From positions 2,232,001 through 2,296,000 of the forward strand of contig CAVRIT010000001.1 in NCBI GenBank assembly GCA_963721345.1: 64,000 bases of DNA, in the 5' to 3' direction. Below are positions 29,532 through 37,316 of this stretch, one piece after another (position 1 is the stretch's first letter; each line of letters begins with the position of its first letter). The translations under genes and the position numbers were made by a program. This DNA comes from JACDAN01 sp963721345 (GTDB lineage: Bacteria > Actinomycetota > Thermoleophilia > Gaiellales > Gaiellaceae). The notes beneath the pieces are model-generated. The model did no database searches. It was not told where the DNA came from and saw nothing but the letters and a program-made list of their open reading frames with translations.

Positions 29532-30250
29532 ACGTCGGCCGCAGCCCCTCCGTCCTCCAGAGCTTCAACTTCGCCTTCGAGGGGATCATCCACGTGCTCC
29601 GCACCCAGCGGAACATGCGGATCCACTTCGGGATCGCGATCGGCGTGCTGATTGCGGCGCTGGTCGTCGGGGTCGGACGACTCGAGCTCGTCGCCCTGCT
29701 GCTCGCGATCTCCTTCGTGCTGATCGCCGAGATGATGAACACGGCGCTCGAGGCCGGCATCGACGTCGCCACCACGTCGTTCGACCCTCTGGCCAAGCTC
29801 GCCAAGGACATCTCCGCCGGCGCGGTGCTGATTGCCACCGTGAACGCGATCGCCGTCGGCTATCTCGTCTTCGTCGAGCGGATCGAGGACCCGAGCTCGA
29901 GCCTCCTGGACAAGCTGCGCGACGCGCCCGCCGAGCTCACGCTGATCGCGCTCGTGCTGACGACGTTCCTGGTGATCGGCGTCAAGGCCTACACGGGCCG
30001 CGGCCGGCCGCTGCGCGGCGGGCTGCCCTCGGGCCACGCCGCCGTCGCGTTCGCCGGCTGGATGGCGGCCACCTACATCGTCGGCGAATCGACCCACTGG
30101 TTCCTCGTCTCCTCGCTGACGTTCATCATGGCGCTGCTCGTGGCGCAGACCCGCGTCGAGGCCGGCATCCACTCGTTCCTCGAGGTCCTGTCCGGCGGCG
30201 TGCTCGGCGCGCTCGTGACGCTCGTCCTCTTCCAGCTCTTCTGGTCGTGA
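29528..30250 (+). CDS. Diacylglycerol/undecaprenol kinase fused to a PAP2 phosphatase domain
   Basis: The 240-residue membrane protein joins two domains. Residues 1-120 are a DgkA-type kinase with EMMNTALEAGIDV and AKLAKDISAGAVL, the catalytic motifs of diacylglycerol/undecaprenol kinases. Residues 130-240 are a PAP2-type lipid phosphatase with KX6RP (KAYTGRGRP), PSGH and the R-x5-H motif in TRVEAGIHSFLE. In the last motif, Glu stands where Asp usually supports the catalytic His. A kinase and a phosphatase for the same kind of lipid in one chain suggests control of undecaprenyl-phosphate supply; this is inference. It overlaps both ybeY and cdd. Confidence 0.9.
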   Translation: MNVGRSPSVLQSFNFAFEGIIHVLRTQRNMRIHFGIAIGVLIAALVVGVGRLELVALLLAISFVLIAEMMNTALEAGIDVATTSFDPLAKLAKDISAGAVLIATVNAIAVGYLVFVERIEDPSSSLLDKLRDAPAELTLIALVLTTFLVIGVKAYTGRGRPLRGGLPSGHAAVAFAGWMAATYIVGESTHWFLVSSLTFIMALLVAQTRVEAGIHSFLEVLSGGVLGALVTLVLFQLFWS

Positions 30251-30618
30251 CGGACGCGGACCGCGAGCTGCTCGACCGCGCCGCCGCGATCGCCGAGCGG
30301 GCATACGCGCCGTACTCGGAGTTCCACGTGGGGGCCGCGGTGCGGGCGCGGGACGGCCGGGTGTTCGAAGGCGTCAACGTGGAGAACGCCGCCTACCCGC
30401 TCGGGATCTGCGCGGAGAAGAGCGCGCTGGTCAAGGCGGTCTCGGAGGGCGTGCGGCCCGGCGAGGTCGAGGCGCTCGCCGTGAACGCGTCGCCCTGCGG
30501 CGGGTGCCGCCAGTGGCTCCACGAGTTTCGCGTCGAGCGCGTGATCTACCGGCGTGCGAACGGCGAGGTCGCCGTCGTGACGCCCGCCGAGCTCCTCCCC
30601 GACACCTTCGAGCTGTGA
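30247..30618 (+). CDS. cdd: Cytidine deaminase
   Basis: A 123-residue homotetramer-type cytidine deaminase of the pyrimidine salvage pathway. The substrate loop is YAPYSEFHVGAAV, the catalytic zinc motif is CAEKSA (Cys and Glu), and the second zinc pair is PCGGCRQ. The length is normal. The start overlaps the preceding gene by 4 nt (GTGA). It is separated from era by a palindrome-rich 166-nt insert. Confidence 0.95.
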   Translation: MTDADRELLDRAAAIAERAYAPYSEFHVGAAVRARDGRVFEGVNVENAAYPLGICAEKSALVKAVSEGVRPGEVEALAVNASPCGGCRQWLHEFRVERVIYRRANGEVAVVTPAELLPDTFEL

Positions 30619-30619
30619 A

Positions 30620-30790
30620 CCTCACGCCGCTGACCGCGATCAGCTCCCGGCCGGCGAAGCCGGCCTCCGCTGATCGCTCGCCCCGCTGGCGGCAGGATGC
30701 TGCGCGAGCGGGGCTTGTCCGTACCTCGATGTACTGTCCTGCGCCCCGCTCGCTTGCCTCCTTTGCCAGCGACGCGTCAGCGGCGTGAGG
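30620..30790 (+). repeat. Palindromic element flanked by 15-bp inverted repeats between cdd and era
   Basis: A 15-bp perfect inverted repeat, CCTCACGCCGCTGAC (30620-30634) and GTCAGCGGCGTGAGG (30776-30790), bounds the element. Inside is GCGATCAGC...GCTGATCGC enclosing GGCCGGC-GAA-GCCGGCC. A second unit has CGCTGGC...GCCAGCG enclosing GAGCGGGGC...GCCCCGCTC. The right inverted repeat contains the era GTG start codon. The whole could fold into a nested cruciform or RNA structure. No coding potential is seen. Confidence 0.7.
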
Positions 30791-31645
30791 ACGGGCTTCG
30801 TGGCCGTCGCGGGCCGGCCGAACGTGGGGAAGTCCACGCTCGTGAACGCGCTCGCCGGCGGCAAGGTCGCGATCACCTCGGACAAGCCGCAGACCACCCG
30901 CCGGAGGATCTTCGGGATCGCCAACGGCGACGACTATCAGCTCGTGCTCGTCGACCTGCCCGGCTTCCAGCGGCCACGCGATCCGCTGACCGAGCACATG
31001 CAACGTACCGTCGACGCGTCGTTCGAGGACGTGGACGCAGTCCTGTTCGTCCTGGACGCACGTGACCGGATCGGCGCCGGCGACCGCTTCATCGCCGGCC
31101 GCGTCTTCGGGCTCGGCGTGCCGGTTGTGATCGCGCTGAACAAGGTCGACCGCCTCAAGGGCGGGCACATCGCGACGCAGATGGCGACGGGGTCTCGCCT
31201 CGGCGACTTCCACGCGCTGCACCCGGTGAGCGCGAAGACCGGAGACGGCGTCGACGAGCTTCGCGCCGAGCTCGTCGAGCTCCTCCCGGAGGGGCCGCAG
31301 TACTTCCCGCCCGAGCAGAAGACGGACCTGTCGGCCGAGGAGCAGCTCGCGGAGCTCGTGCGCGAGAAGGCGATCCAGCTCACGCGCGAGGAGGTGCCCC
31401 ACGCGATCTCGGTGGAGGTCGAGGAGTTGGGGGAGAAGGTCGTGCGCGCCTCGATCAACGTCGAGACGGAGTCGCAGAAGCAGATCCTCGTGGGCAAGCG
31501 CGGCGCGATGGTGCGGGAGATCGGCACACGGGCTCGGCCGGAGATCGAGGCACTGCTCGGCCACCCGGTCTTCCTCGAGCTACAGGTCAAGGTGCGGCCG
31601 AAGTGGCGTCGCGACGAGCGGATGCTCGAGCGCCTCGGCCTCTGA
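30785..31645 (+). CDS. era: GTPase Era
   Basis: A 286-residue GTPase for 30S subunit assembly. The G motifs are GRPNVGKST (G1), TTRRRIFG (G2), DLPGF (G3), NKVDR (G4) and SAKTGDG (G5). The C-terminal KH domain binds the 3' end of 16S rRNA and contains VGKRGAMVREIGTRAR. GTG 30785 starts inside the right arm of a 15-bp inverted repeat. There is no good ribosome site, so folding of that region could affect initiation. Confidence 0.95.
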   Translation: MRTGFVAVAGRPNVGKSTLVNALAGGKVAITSDKPQTTRRRIFGIANGDDYQLVLVDLPGFQRPRDPLTEHMQRTVDASFEDVDAVLFVLDARDRIGAGDRFIAGRVFGLGVPVVIALNKVDRLKGGHIATQMATGSRLGDFHALHPVSAKTGDGVDELRAELVELLPEGPQYFPPEQKTDLSAEEQLAELVREKAIQLTREEVPHAISVEVEELGEKVVRASINVETESQKQILVGKRGAMVREIGTRARPEIEALLGHPVFLELQVKVRPKWRRDERMLERLGL

Positions 31646-31807
31646 GCCGGGCGTTACGTGTTCGGCACCCTTCCGGCACAGACACGCGCGCCGCTTCGAA
31701 CTAGGATCGCCGGTGGGAGGAGGCGGCGGGCTCCCGGGCCACGCAGCGGGCCGGATGTCCTGCGTTTCAGCCCCCTACCCGAGCTCGGTCGGAATCTACG
31801 ACAGGGC

Positions 31808-31813
31808 TACACT
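31808..31813 (+). promoter_or_regulatory. -10 box TACACT of deoC
   Basis: TACACT ends 6 nt before the deoC ATG at 31820, giving a leaderless start. The preceding gap (31646-31807) shows no gene. Confidence 0.5.
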
Positions 31814-31819
31814 CAACTC

Positions 31820-32758
31820 ATGGCCAAGGCGCCCGCGCTGCCGGCCGGTTTCGAGCTTCCGCTCGAACCGCGGCTCCCCCGGATCGGCTCCGTCGACCAG
31901 GTCGCGGTCGAGGAGCGCGCCGCCGCGCTCGCCCGTCGTTCGATCAAGCGCGAGGCGAAGGTCTTCGCTCTCGATCTCGCCGTGCGGATGATGGACCTGA
32001 CGACGCTCGAGGGCCAGGACACGCCCGGCAAGATCGCGGCGCTGGCCTCGAAGGCGATCCGGCCCGACCCCTCCGACGCCACCGTCCCGTCGGTCGCCGC
32101 GGTCTGCGTCTATCCGAATCTCGTGCCCGCCGCGCGCGAGCGGGTCAAGGGTTCGAGCGTCAAGGTCGCCGCTGTGGCGACCGCCTTTCCGTCCGGGCAG
32201 TCGCCGACGCACCTCAAAGTCGCGGAGGCGCGCGAGGTCGTCGAGCTGGGTGCGGACGAGGTCGACATGGTGATCGACCGAGGCGCGTTTCTCTCGGGTC
32301 GCTACGCGAAGGTCTATGACGAGATCTGCCAGGTGAAGGAGGCCTCGGCGGGGGCGCACCTGAAGGTGATCCTCGAGGTCGGCGAGCTCGGAACGTACGA
32401 CAACGTTCGACGGGCGTCGCTGCTCGCGATCGCCGCCGGCGCTGACTTCATCAAGACCTCGACGGGCAAGCTTCCGCAGGCGGCGACGCTCCCTGTGACG
32501 CTGGTGATGCTCGAGGCGATCCGCGACGTCCACGAGGAGACCGGGCGAAAGGTCGGGATGAAGCCGGCCGGCGGCATCCGCCAGTCGAAGCAGGCCGTGC
32601 AGTACCTCGTCCAGCTCTACGAGACGCTGGGCGCCGAGTGGCTGACGCCCGACCTGTACCGACTCGGCGCGTCGACGCTCCTGAACGACGTGTTGATGCA
32701 GATCCGGAAGGAGAAGACGGGCCGCTACCAGAGCCCGGACTACTTCACGATTGACTGA
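31820..32758 (+). CDS. deoC: Deoxyribose-phosphate aldolase
   Basis: A 312-residue class I aldolase that splits 2-deoxyribose-5-phosphate into acetaldehyde and glyceraldehyde-3-phosphate in nucleoside breakdown. The Schiff-base lysine is in GADFIKTSTGK, and KPAGGIR is the second catalytic segment. It is about 60-90 residues longer than E. coli DeoC, mostly at the N-terminus, as in many actinobacteria. The downstream aldehyde dehydrogenase overlaps it (TTGACTGA), so the acetaldehyde produced may be oxidised by the operon partner. Confidence 0.93.
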   Translation: MAKAPALPAGFELPLEPRLPRIGSVDQVAVEERAAALARRSIKREAKVFALDLAVRMMDLTTLEGQDTPGKIAALASKAIRPDPSDATVPSVAAVCVYPNLVPAARERVKGSSVKVAAVATAFPSGQSPTHLKVAEAREVVELGADEVDMVIDRGAFLSGRYAKVYDEICQVKEASAGAHLKVILEVGELGTYDNVRRASLLAIAAGADFIKTSTGKLPQAATLPVTLVMLEAIRDVHEETGRKVGMKPAGGIRQSKQAVQYLVQLYETLGAEWLTPDLYRLGASTLLNDVLMQIRKEKTGRYQSPDYFTID

Positions 32759-34250
32759 CCTCGAGCGACGCCAAGACCGCTCGCCGGTTCCGTCCGGCTG
32801 GGATTACGCTCCGGCGCCAGAGGCGCGGGACATCGTCACGATCGAGCCTCGCTACGGGCTCTACATCGGCGGCGAGCTGGTCGATCCGCGGTCCGGCGAG
32901 CATTTCCCGACGATCGATCCCTCGACCGAGGAGCCGCTCGCCGAGGTGGCGCAGGCCGGCAAGGAGGACGTCGACCTCGCGGTGCAGGCTGCGCGCGGCG
33001 CGTTCGAGAACGGCTGGTCGGGGATCTCTCCGGCGGAGCGCGCGAAGTACCTCTACCGCATCGCGCGGATCCTCCAGGAGCGCTCGCGGGAGTTCGCGGT
33101 TCTCGAGTCGATGAACGGCGGCAAGCCGATCAAGGAGTCGCGCGACGTCGACCTGCCGCTGGCGGCCGCGCACTTCTTCTACTACGCGGGCTGGGCCGAC
33201 AAGCTCGAGTACGCCTTCCCGAACCGGAAGCCGCGGCCGATCGGCGTCGCCGGCCAGATCATCCCCTGGAACTTCCCGCTCCTGATGCTGTCGTGGAAGA
33301 TCGCGCCGGCCATCGCCGCAGGCAACACCGTCGTGCTCAAGCCGGCCGAGACGACCCCGCTCTCGGCGCTCCTGTTCGCCGACGTCCTCCGCCAGGCCGA
33401 GCTGCCGCCCGGCGTGGTCAACATCATCACGGGCGACGGGCGGACCGGCGCCGAGCTGGTCAAGCATCCGGGCATCGACAAGATCGCCTTCACCGGCTCG
33501 ACCGATGTGGGCAAGGCGATCCAGCGCGAGCTCGCGGGGAGCGGCAAGAAGCTCACGCTCGAGCTCGGCGGCAAGGCCGCGAACATCATCTTCGACGACG
33601 CCGCGCTTGACCAGGCGGTGGAGGGAATCGTCAACGGCATCTACTTCAACCAAGGACACGTGTGCTGCGCGGGGTCGCGGCTGCTTGTGCAGGAGTCGAT
33701 CTACGAGCCGGTGATCGAGAAGCTGAAGCGGCGCCTGACGACGCTGCGCGTCGGCGATCCGCTCGACAAGAACACCGACGTCGGCGCGATCAACTCCAAG
33801 GCGCAGCTCGAGAAGATCACGGAGCTCGTCGCGAGCGGCGAGGAAGAGGGCGCGGAGATCTACCAGCCGCCGTGCCGCCTGCCGGAGAAGGGCTACTGGT
33901 TCGTGCCGACGGTCTTCACGAACGTGGCGCAGAGCTACCGCATCGCCCAGGAGGAGATCTTCGGCCCCGTGCTCTCGGTGCTGACCTTCCGGACGCCGGA
34001 CGAAGCGGTCGAGAAGGCGAACAACACGCCGTACGGGCTCTCCGCGGGTGTCTGGACGGAGAAGGGCTCGCGGATCCTCTCGATGGCGCAGCAGCTGCGC
34101 GCCGGCGTGATCTGGGCGAACACGTTCAACCGCTTCGACCCGACGTCGCCGTTCGGCGGCTACAAGGAGTCGGGCTTCGGCCGCGAGGGCGGACTGCACG
34201 GTCTCGAGCCGTACCTCGACTTCGAGGACTCGGAGGCTCGCGGCGGATGA
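32751..34250 (+). CDS. NAD(P)-dependent aldehyde dehydrogenase
   Basis: A full-length 499-residue aldehyde dehydrogenase. Markers: IIPWNFPLLMLSWKIAPAIA with the catalytic Asn, VLKPAETTPLSAL, FTGSTDVGKAI, the general base Glu in TLELGGKAAN, and the nucleophilic Cys in GHVCCAGSRL (one of two adjacent Cys). EEIFGPVLSVLTF and FGGYKESGFGRE close the active site. It is translationally coupled to deoC upstream and to a half-size paralogue downstream (ATGA). Inferred role: oxidation of acetaldehyde from DeoC. Confidence 0.92.
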   Translation: MTDLERRQDRSPVPSGWDYAPAPEARDIVTIEPRYGLYIGGELVDPRSGEHFPTIDPSTEEPLAEVAQAGKEDVDLAVQAARGAFENGWSGISPAERAKYLYRIARILQERSREFAVLESMNGGKPIKESRDVDLPLAAAHFFYYAGWADKLEYAFPNRKPRPIGVAGQIIPWNFPLLMLSWKIAPAIAAGNTVVLKPAETTPLSALLFADVLRQAELPPGVVNIITGDGRTGAELVKHPGIDKIAFTGSTDVGKAIQRELAGSGKKLTLELGGKAANIIFDDAALDQAVEGIVNGIYFNQGHVCCAGSRLLVQESIYEPVIEKLKRRLTTLRVGDPLDKNTDVGAINSKAQLEKITELVASGEEEGAEIYQPPCRLPEKGYWFVPTVFTNVAQSYRIAQEEIFGPVLSVLTFRTPDEAVEKANNTPYGLSAGVWTEKGSRILSMAQQLRAGVIWANTFNRFDPTSPFGGYKESGFGREGGLHGLEPYLDFEDSEARGG

Positions 34251-35044
34251 GCCGGCTCCCGGTTCGCAAGACGTACAAGCTCTTCGTCGGCGGCGAGTTC
34301 CCGCGATCGGAGTCGGGGCGGACGTACGAGGCGCAGGGCCAGAACGTCGCCCGCGGGTCGCGCAAGGACGTCAGGGACGCGGTGCGGGCGGCGCGGGGGG
34401 CATTCCCGAAGTGGTCGGGGATGACCGCCTACAACCGGGGCCAGGTGCTCTACCGGATCGCCGAGATGATGGAGGCGAGAGCGGCGGAGTTCACCGACAC
34501 GTCGTCGGGACGTGCGGAGGTGGAGGAGGCGATCGACCGCTGGGTCTGGTACGCCGGCTGGGCCGACAAGTTCGCGCAGGTGCTCGGTTCGTCGAACCCG
34601 GTCGCGGCGCCCTATTTCAACTTCACGGTCCCCGAGCCGACCGGGGTCGTCGGCGTGATCGCTCCCGAGCAGCCGGCGCTCGGAGGGATCGTCGCGCGGC
34701 TCGCGCCGGTGATCGTCGGCGGCAACACGGCGGTCGTACTGGCGTCTGAGACCGAGCCGCTGGCGTCGATCGAGCTCGCGGAGGCGATCTCGACGGCGGA
34801 TGTCCCCGGCGGGGTCGTGAACATCATCACGGGGCACCGCACGGAGCTCGCGCCGTGGCTCGCGGGACACATGGACGTGAACGCGCTGGACATCGGCGGC
34901 GCGGACGGCGACGCGCCGGAGCTCGAGCGCCTCGCGGCGGAGAACGTCAAGCGGGTCGTCCGCGGTCGCGCCGACCGCCAGAGCCCCTACGAGATCGCGA
35001 ACTTCCTCGAGCTCAAGACGGTCTGGCACCCGATCGGCGTCTAG
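34247..35044 (+). CDS. Half-size aldehyde dehydrogenase-like protein without catalytic domain
   Basis: A 265-residue paralogue covering only the N-terminal NAD-binding half of the ALDH fold (KLFVGGEFPRSESGRTYEA, then PTGVVGVIAPEQPALGGIVAR with Gln replacing the catalytic Asn, and the GGVVNIITG segment). The ELGGK Glu is replaced by a DIGGADGD stretch and the domain with the nucleophilic Cys is absent. It ends in a clean frame with no trace of lost sequence, so it is probably not a fresh truncation. It may be a structural or regulatory subunit of the full-length enzyme encoded just upstream. Confidence 0.85.
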   Translation: MSRLPVRKTYKLFVGGEFPRSESGRTYEAQGQNVARGSRKDVRDAVRAARGAFPKWSGMTAYNRGQVLYRIAEMMEARAAEFTDTSSGRAEVEEAIDRWVWYAGWADKFAQVLGSSNPVAAPYFNFTVPEPTGVVGVIAPEQPALGGIVARLAPVIVGGNTAVVLASETEPLASIELAEAISTADVPGGVVNIITGHRTELAPWLAGHMDVNALDIGGADGDAPELERLAAENVKRVVRGRADRQSPYEIANFLELKTVWHPIGV

Positions 35045-35066
35045 CCCGATCGGCCCCGTGGCTCCG

Positions 35067-35094
35067 GGGGGCCTCCACCTCCTCCCCAATTCGA
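35067..35094 (+). repeat. Dispersed repeat GGGGGCCTCCA...CCCCAATTCGA, copy 2
   Basis: Near-identical to 26687-26715, again just after a stop codon. It lies between the half-size ALDH and the TIM-barrel gene. Confidence 0.6.
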
Positions 35095-35185
35095 TCGTAC
35101 TGAGAATGGACGCAACCATGGGAAACGCAAGAGCGCCGAAATGCGAACGAAGTCCGCGGCCTGCTCGACTACGATCTGCGCGCCG

Positions 35186-35776
35186 ATGAGGGGCATGCGC
35201 CGCCTGAGCCAGGCAATTTCCGAAGGGGACGGGATCTCGGTGATCGTCGAGGTCGACGGTCCCGAAGCAGCCCGCGCTGCGGAAGCCGCCGGTGCGGAGG
35301 CGGTCGTCGTGAACAGCGAGTTGCTCGACGCGGTCAGGCCGGCCACATCGCTTCCCATCATCTGGCGCGCCGATCCCAACGAGCACGCTGACGAAGGGGA
35401 GAACGCGGACGCCTATCTGATCGGGGGGCGCGGCGTCGAAGGTTCGCTCGTAGCCGAGAAGTACTCGACTGCGCTCGGCGCAGGGCTCGAGTGCGTCGTC
35501 CAGGTCACGACCGGCGAAGAGCTCGAAGCATTGCTCGAGTCCGTCGATCCGGAGATCTTCCTGCTCGTGCCCGGAGACTCGGACGGGGCCGACGCTCCAC
35601 TCGAGCGAGTGCTCGACCTGCTGCCGGACGTGCCGGCCGGGAAGCTCGCGATCGCCGACATCGGTGCGCGCACGCGCGAAGAGGTCGAAGAGCTCGAGCG
35701 GGCCGGGATCGACGGCGTCATCGTCGGCGCCGTCAACGTCGAGCAACTCGTCGGCGCGGCGCCTCCCGAGGTCTGA
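35186..35776 (+). CDS. TIM-barrel protein resembling indole-3-glycerol-phosphate synthase
   Basis: A 197-residue protein with alternating beta-alpha units: ISVIVEVDGPEAARAAEAAGAEAVVV, then LPIIWRADP, LECVVQVTTGEELEALLES, KLAIADIGARTREEVEELERAGIDGVIVGAVN. The last unit resembles the phosphate-binding end of IGPS/TrpC and related barrels. It is shorter than IGPS, and the catalytic lysines are not evident, so tryptophan synthesis is not claimed. ATG 35186 follows a TACGAT box at 35170-35175. ATG 35195 and a longer start at 35141 are alternatives. Confidence 0.65.
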   Translation: MRGMRRLSQAISEGDGISVIVEVDGPEAARAAEAAGAEAVVVNSELLDAVRPATSLPIIWRADPNEHADEGENADAYLIGGRGVEGSLVAEKYSTALGAGLECVVQVTTGEELEALLESVDPEIFLLVPGDSDGADAPLERVLDLLPDVPAGKLAIADIGARTREEVEELERAGIDGVIVGAVNVEQLVGAAPPEV

Positions 35777-35846
35777 GTGCTTCGTCCAGTGATGCTGCCG
35801 ATGTTCTGGGTCGCGAGCACCAAGTGAGAGGCTGCACTCCGACGAG

Positions 35847-35866
35847 CCAAGGCGAGAGAGCCTTGG
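35847..35866 (+). terminator. Hairpin without T-tract after the TIM-barrel gene
   Basis: CCAAGGC-GAGAGA-GCCTTGG, a perfect 7-bp stem, 71 nt after the stop. There is no T run, so its action as a terminator is uncertain. Confidence 0.35.
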
Positions 35867-35940
35867 TGAGGAGGAGGGTGGGCTCTCGCGCCGCGTGATC
35901 GCGGGCCAGAGCGCGGCGTGCATTGCTGGACGGAGCACTA

Positions 35941-37316
35941 GTGCGGGAGTCCCGGTGGGGCAACCGCTGGCTTGCCCTCGCCGCCCTACTGGCGGGTGCC
36001 GGCGCACTGCGGCTCGTCGGCGTCCAGTACGGCCTGCCGCATCCGCTGCTCAACCCGGACGAGGAGAACATCGTCCCGCGCGCCTGGCGGATGGCGAACG
36101 GCGGCGGGCTCGATCCCGGCTGGTTCGACTATCCGACCCTGCTGATGTACGTGCTCGCGCCGTTCCAGCGCTGGGCGGACGAGCCGGACTATCTGGCCGC
36201 CCGGCTCGTCCTGATCGCCCTCGCGCTCGGCGGGATCGCGCGGCCTGGTGGCTCGGCAACCGCTCCTACGGCGTCGTCGCGGCCTTCGTCGCCGCGGCCG
36301 CGACGGCTGTGGCGACCGTCCACGTCGAGTACTCGCGGATGGCGGTGACCGACGTACCGCTCACGCTGGGCGTCGCGGTCGCGCTCGCCCTGCTCGTCCG
36401 CGGGCAGCTCGTGCCGGCAGGAGTGGCGATCGGGTTGGCGGCGAGCTTCAAGTACCCCGGCTTCGTCCTGCTCGTGCCCCTCCTCGTCGCGGGCTGGGGA
36501 CAGTGGCGGCGCCTGGCCGTCTCGGGCGGGCTCGCCGTCGCCGCCTTCGTCGCCACGAGCCCCTACTTCGTCGTGCACCTCGCGACGGCTGTCGGCGATG
36601 CGCGTCGTGTTCAGCGCGACGGCCGTCGCGGCTGGCTCGGCTTCGAGGACGACCCCTGGACGCCCCTCGCGTTCCTCGACCGCCTGTGGGAGAGCCTCGG
36701 CCCGGTGGCCCTCGTCGGCCTGCTCGGACTCGGGGTCGCGATCGCCCGCCGCTCGCTCGCCGACCGCGTGCTCGCCTCGTTCGTCGTCGTCTACTTCCTG
36801 ACCCTCATGCCGCTCGACGCGCACTTCGACCGCTATCTCCTGCCGCTGGTCCCGCCCCTCGGCGCGCTGGCCGGGCGCTTCCGGTCTCTCGCGCCGGTGA
36901 CGCTGCTCCTGCTCGTGATCCCTCTCGTCTGGTCGATCCGCGAGACCCGTCCGCTCGTACGCACCGATACGCGTGTCGTCGCCCATGACTGGATGGATCG
37001 CAACCTGACGCCCGGCGTCCTCGTCGCGGCCGACCCGTCGACCGCGGCGCCGGACGACGTGCGGGTGCTGCGCCTCGCACTCCCCGGCCCGGGTCGCCGC
37101 CCGGATCCGGAGCGCGACCTGGCCAGGCTGCGGGAGCTCGACGTCGGCTACGTGCTCGTCACGGGCGCCGTCGCCGACCGCGTCAGGAGGCATCGCGACC
37201 GCTATCCGGCCGAGAACCGCTTCTACGACGAGCTCGCCCGCCGGGGGGACCGGCGCTTCTACCGTGAGGGTGTCGGCAAACTGGCGGGCCCGTGGGTAGC
37301 GCTGTACGAGCTGTAG
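35941..37316 (+). CDS. Membrane glycosyltransferase (GT39/ArnT-like), frame broken near 36238
   Basis: A polytopic protein with a GT-C glycosyltransferase pattern. After the first membrane span comes VQYGLPHPLLNPDEENI, with the acidic PDE motif in the first external loop, then WFDYPTLLMYVLAPFQRW. Frame 1 is used to about 36238 (LIALALGGIA). Frame 3 then continues AAWWLGNRSYGVVAAFVAAAAT with many further spans (PLTLGVAVALALLVRG, FVLLVPLLVAGW) to TAG 37314-37316. One base appears missing at 36236-36242. GTG 35941 follows GGACGGAG and is preferred to TTG 35923. It probably transfers sugars from lipid-linked donors; the acceptor is unknown. Confidence 0.75.

Noticed and set aside
31646..31807. 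Small glycine-rich ORF between era and deoC (GTG near 31713)
   Set aside because: It runs out of frame through deoC with a shadow-like Arg/Ser composition; no independent support.
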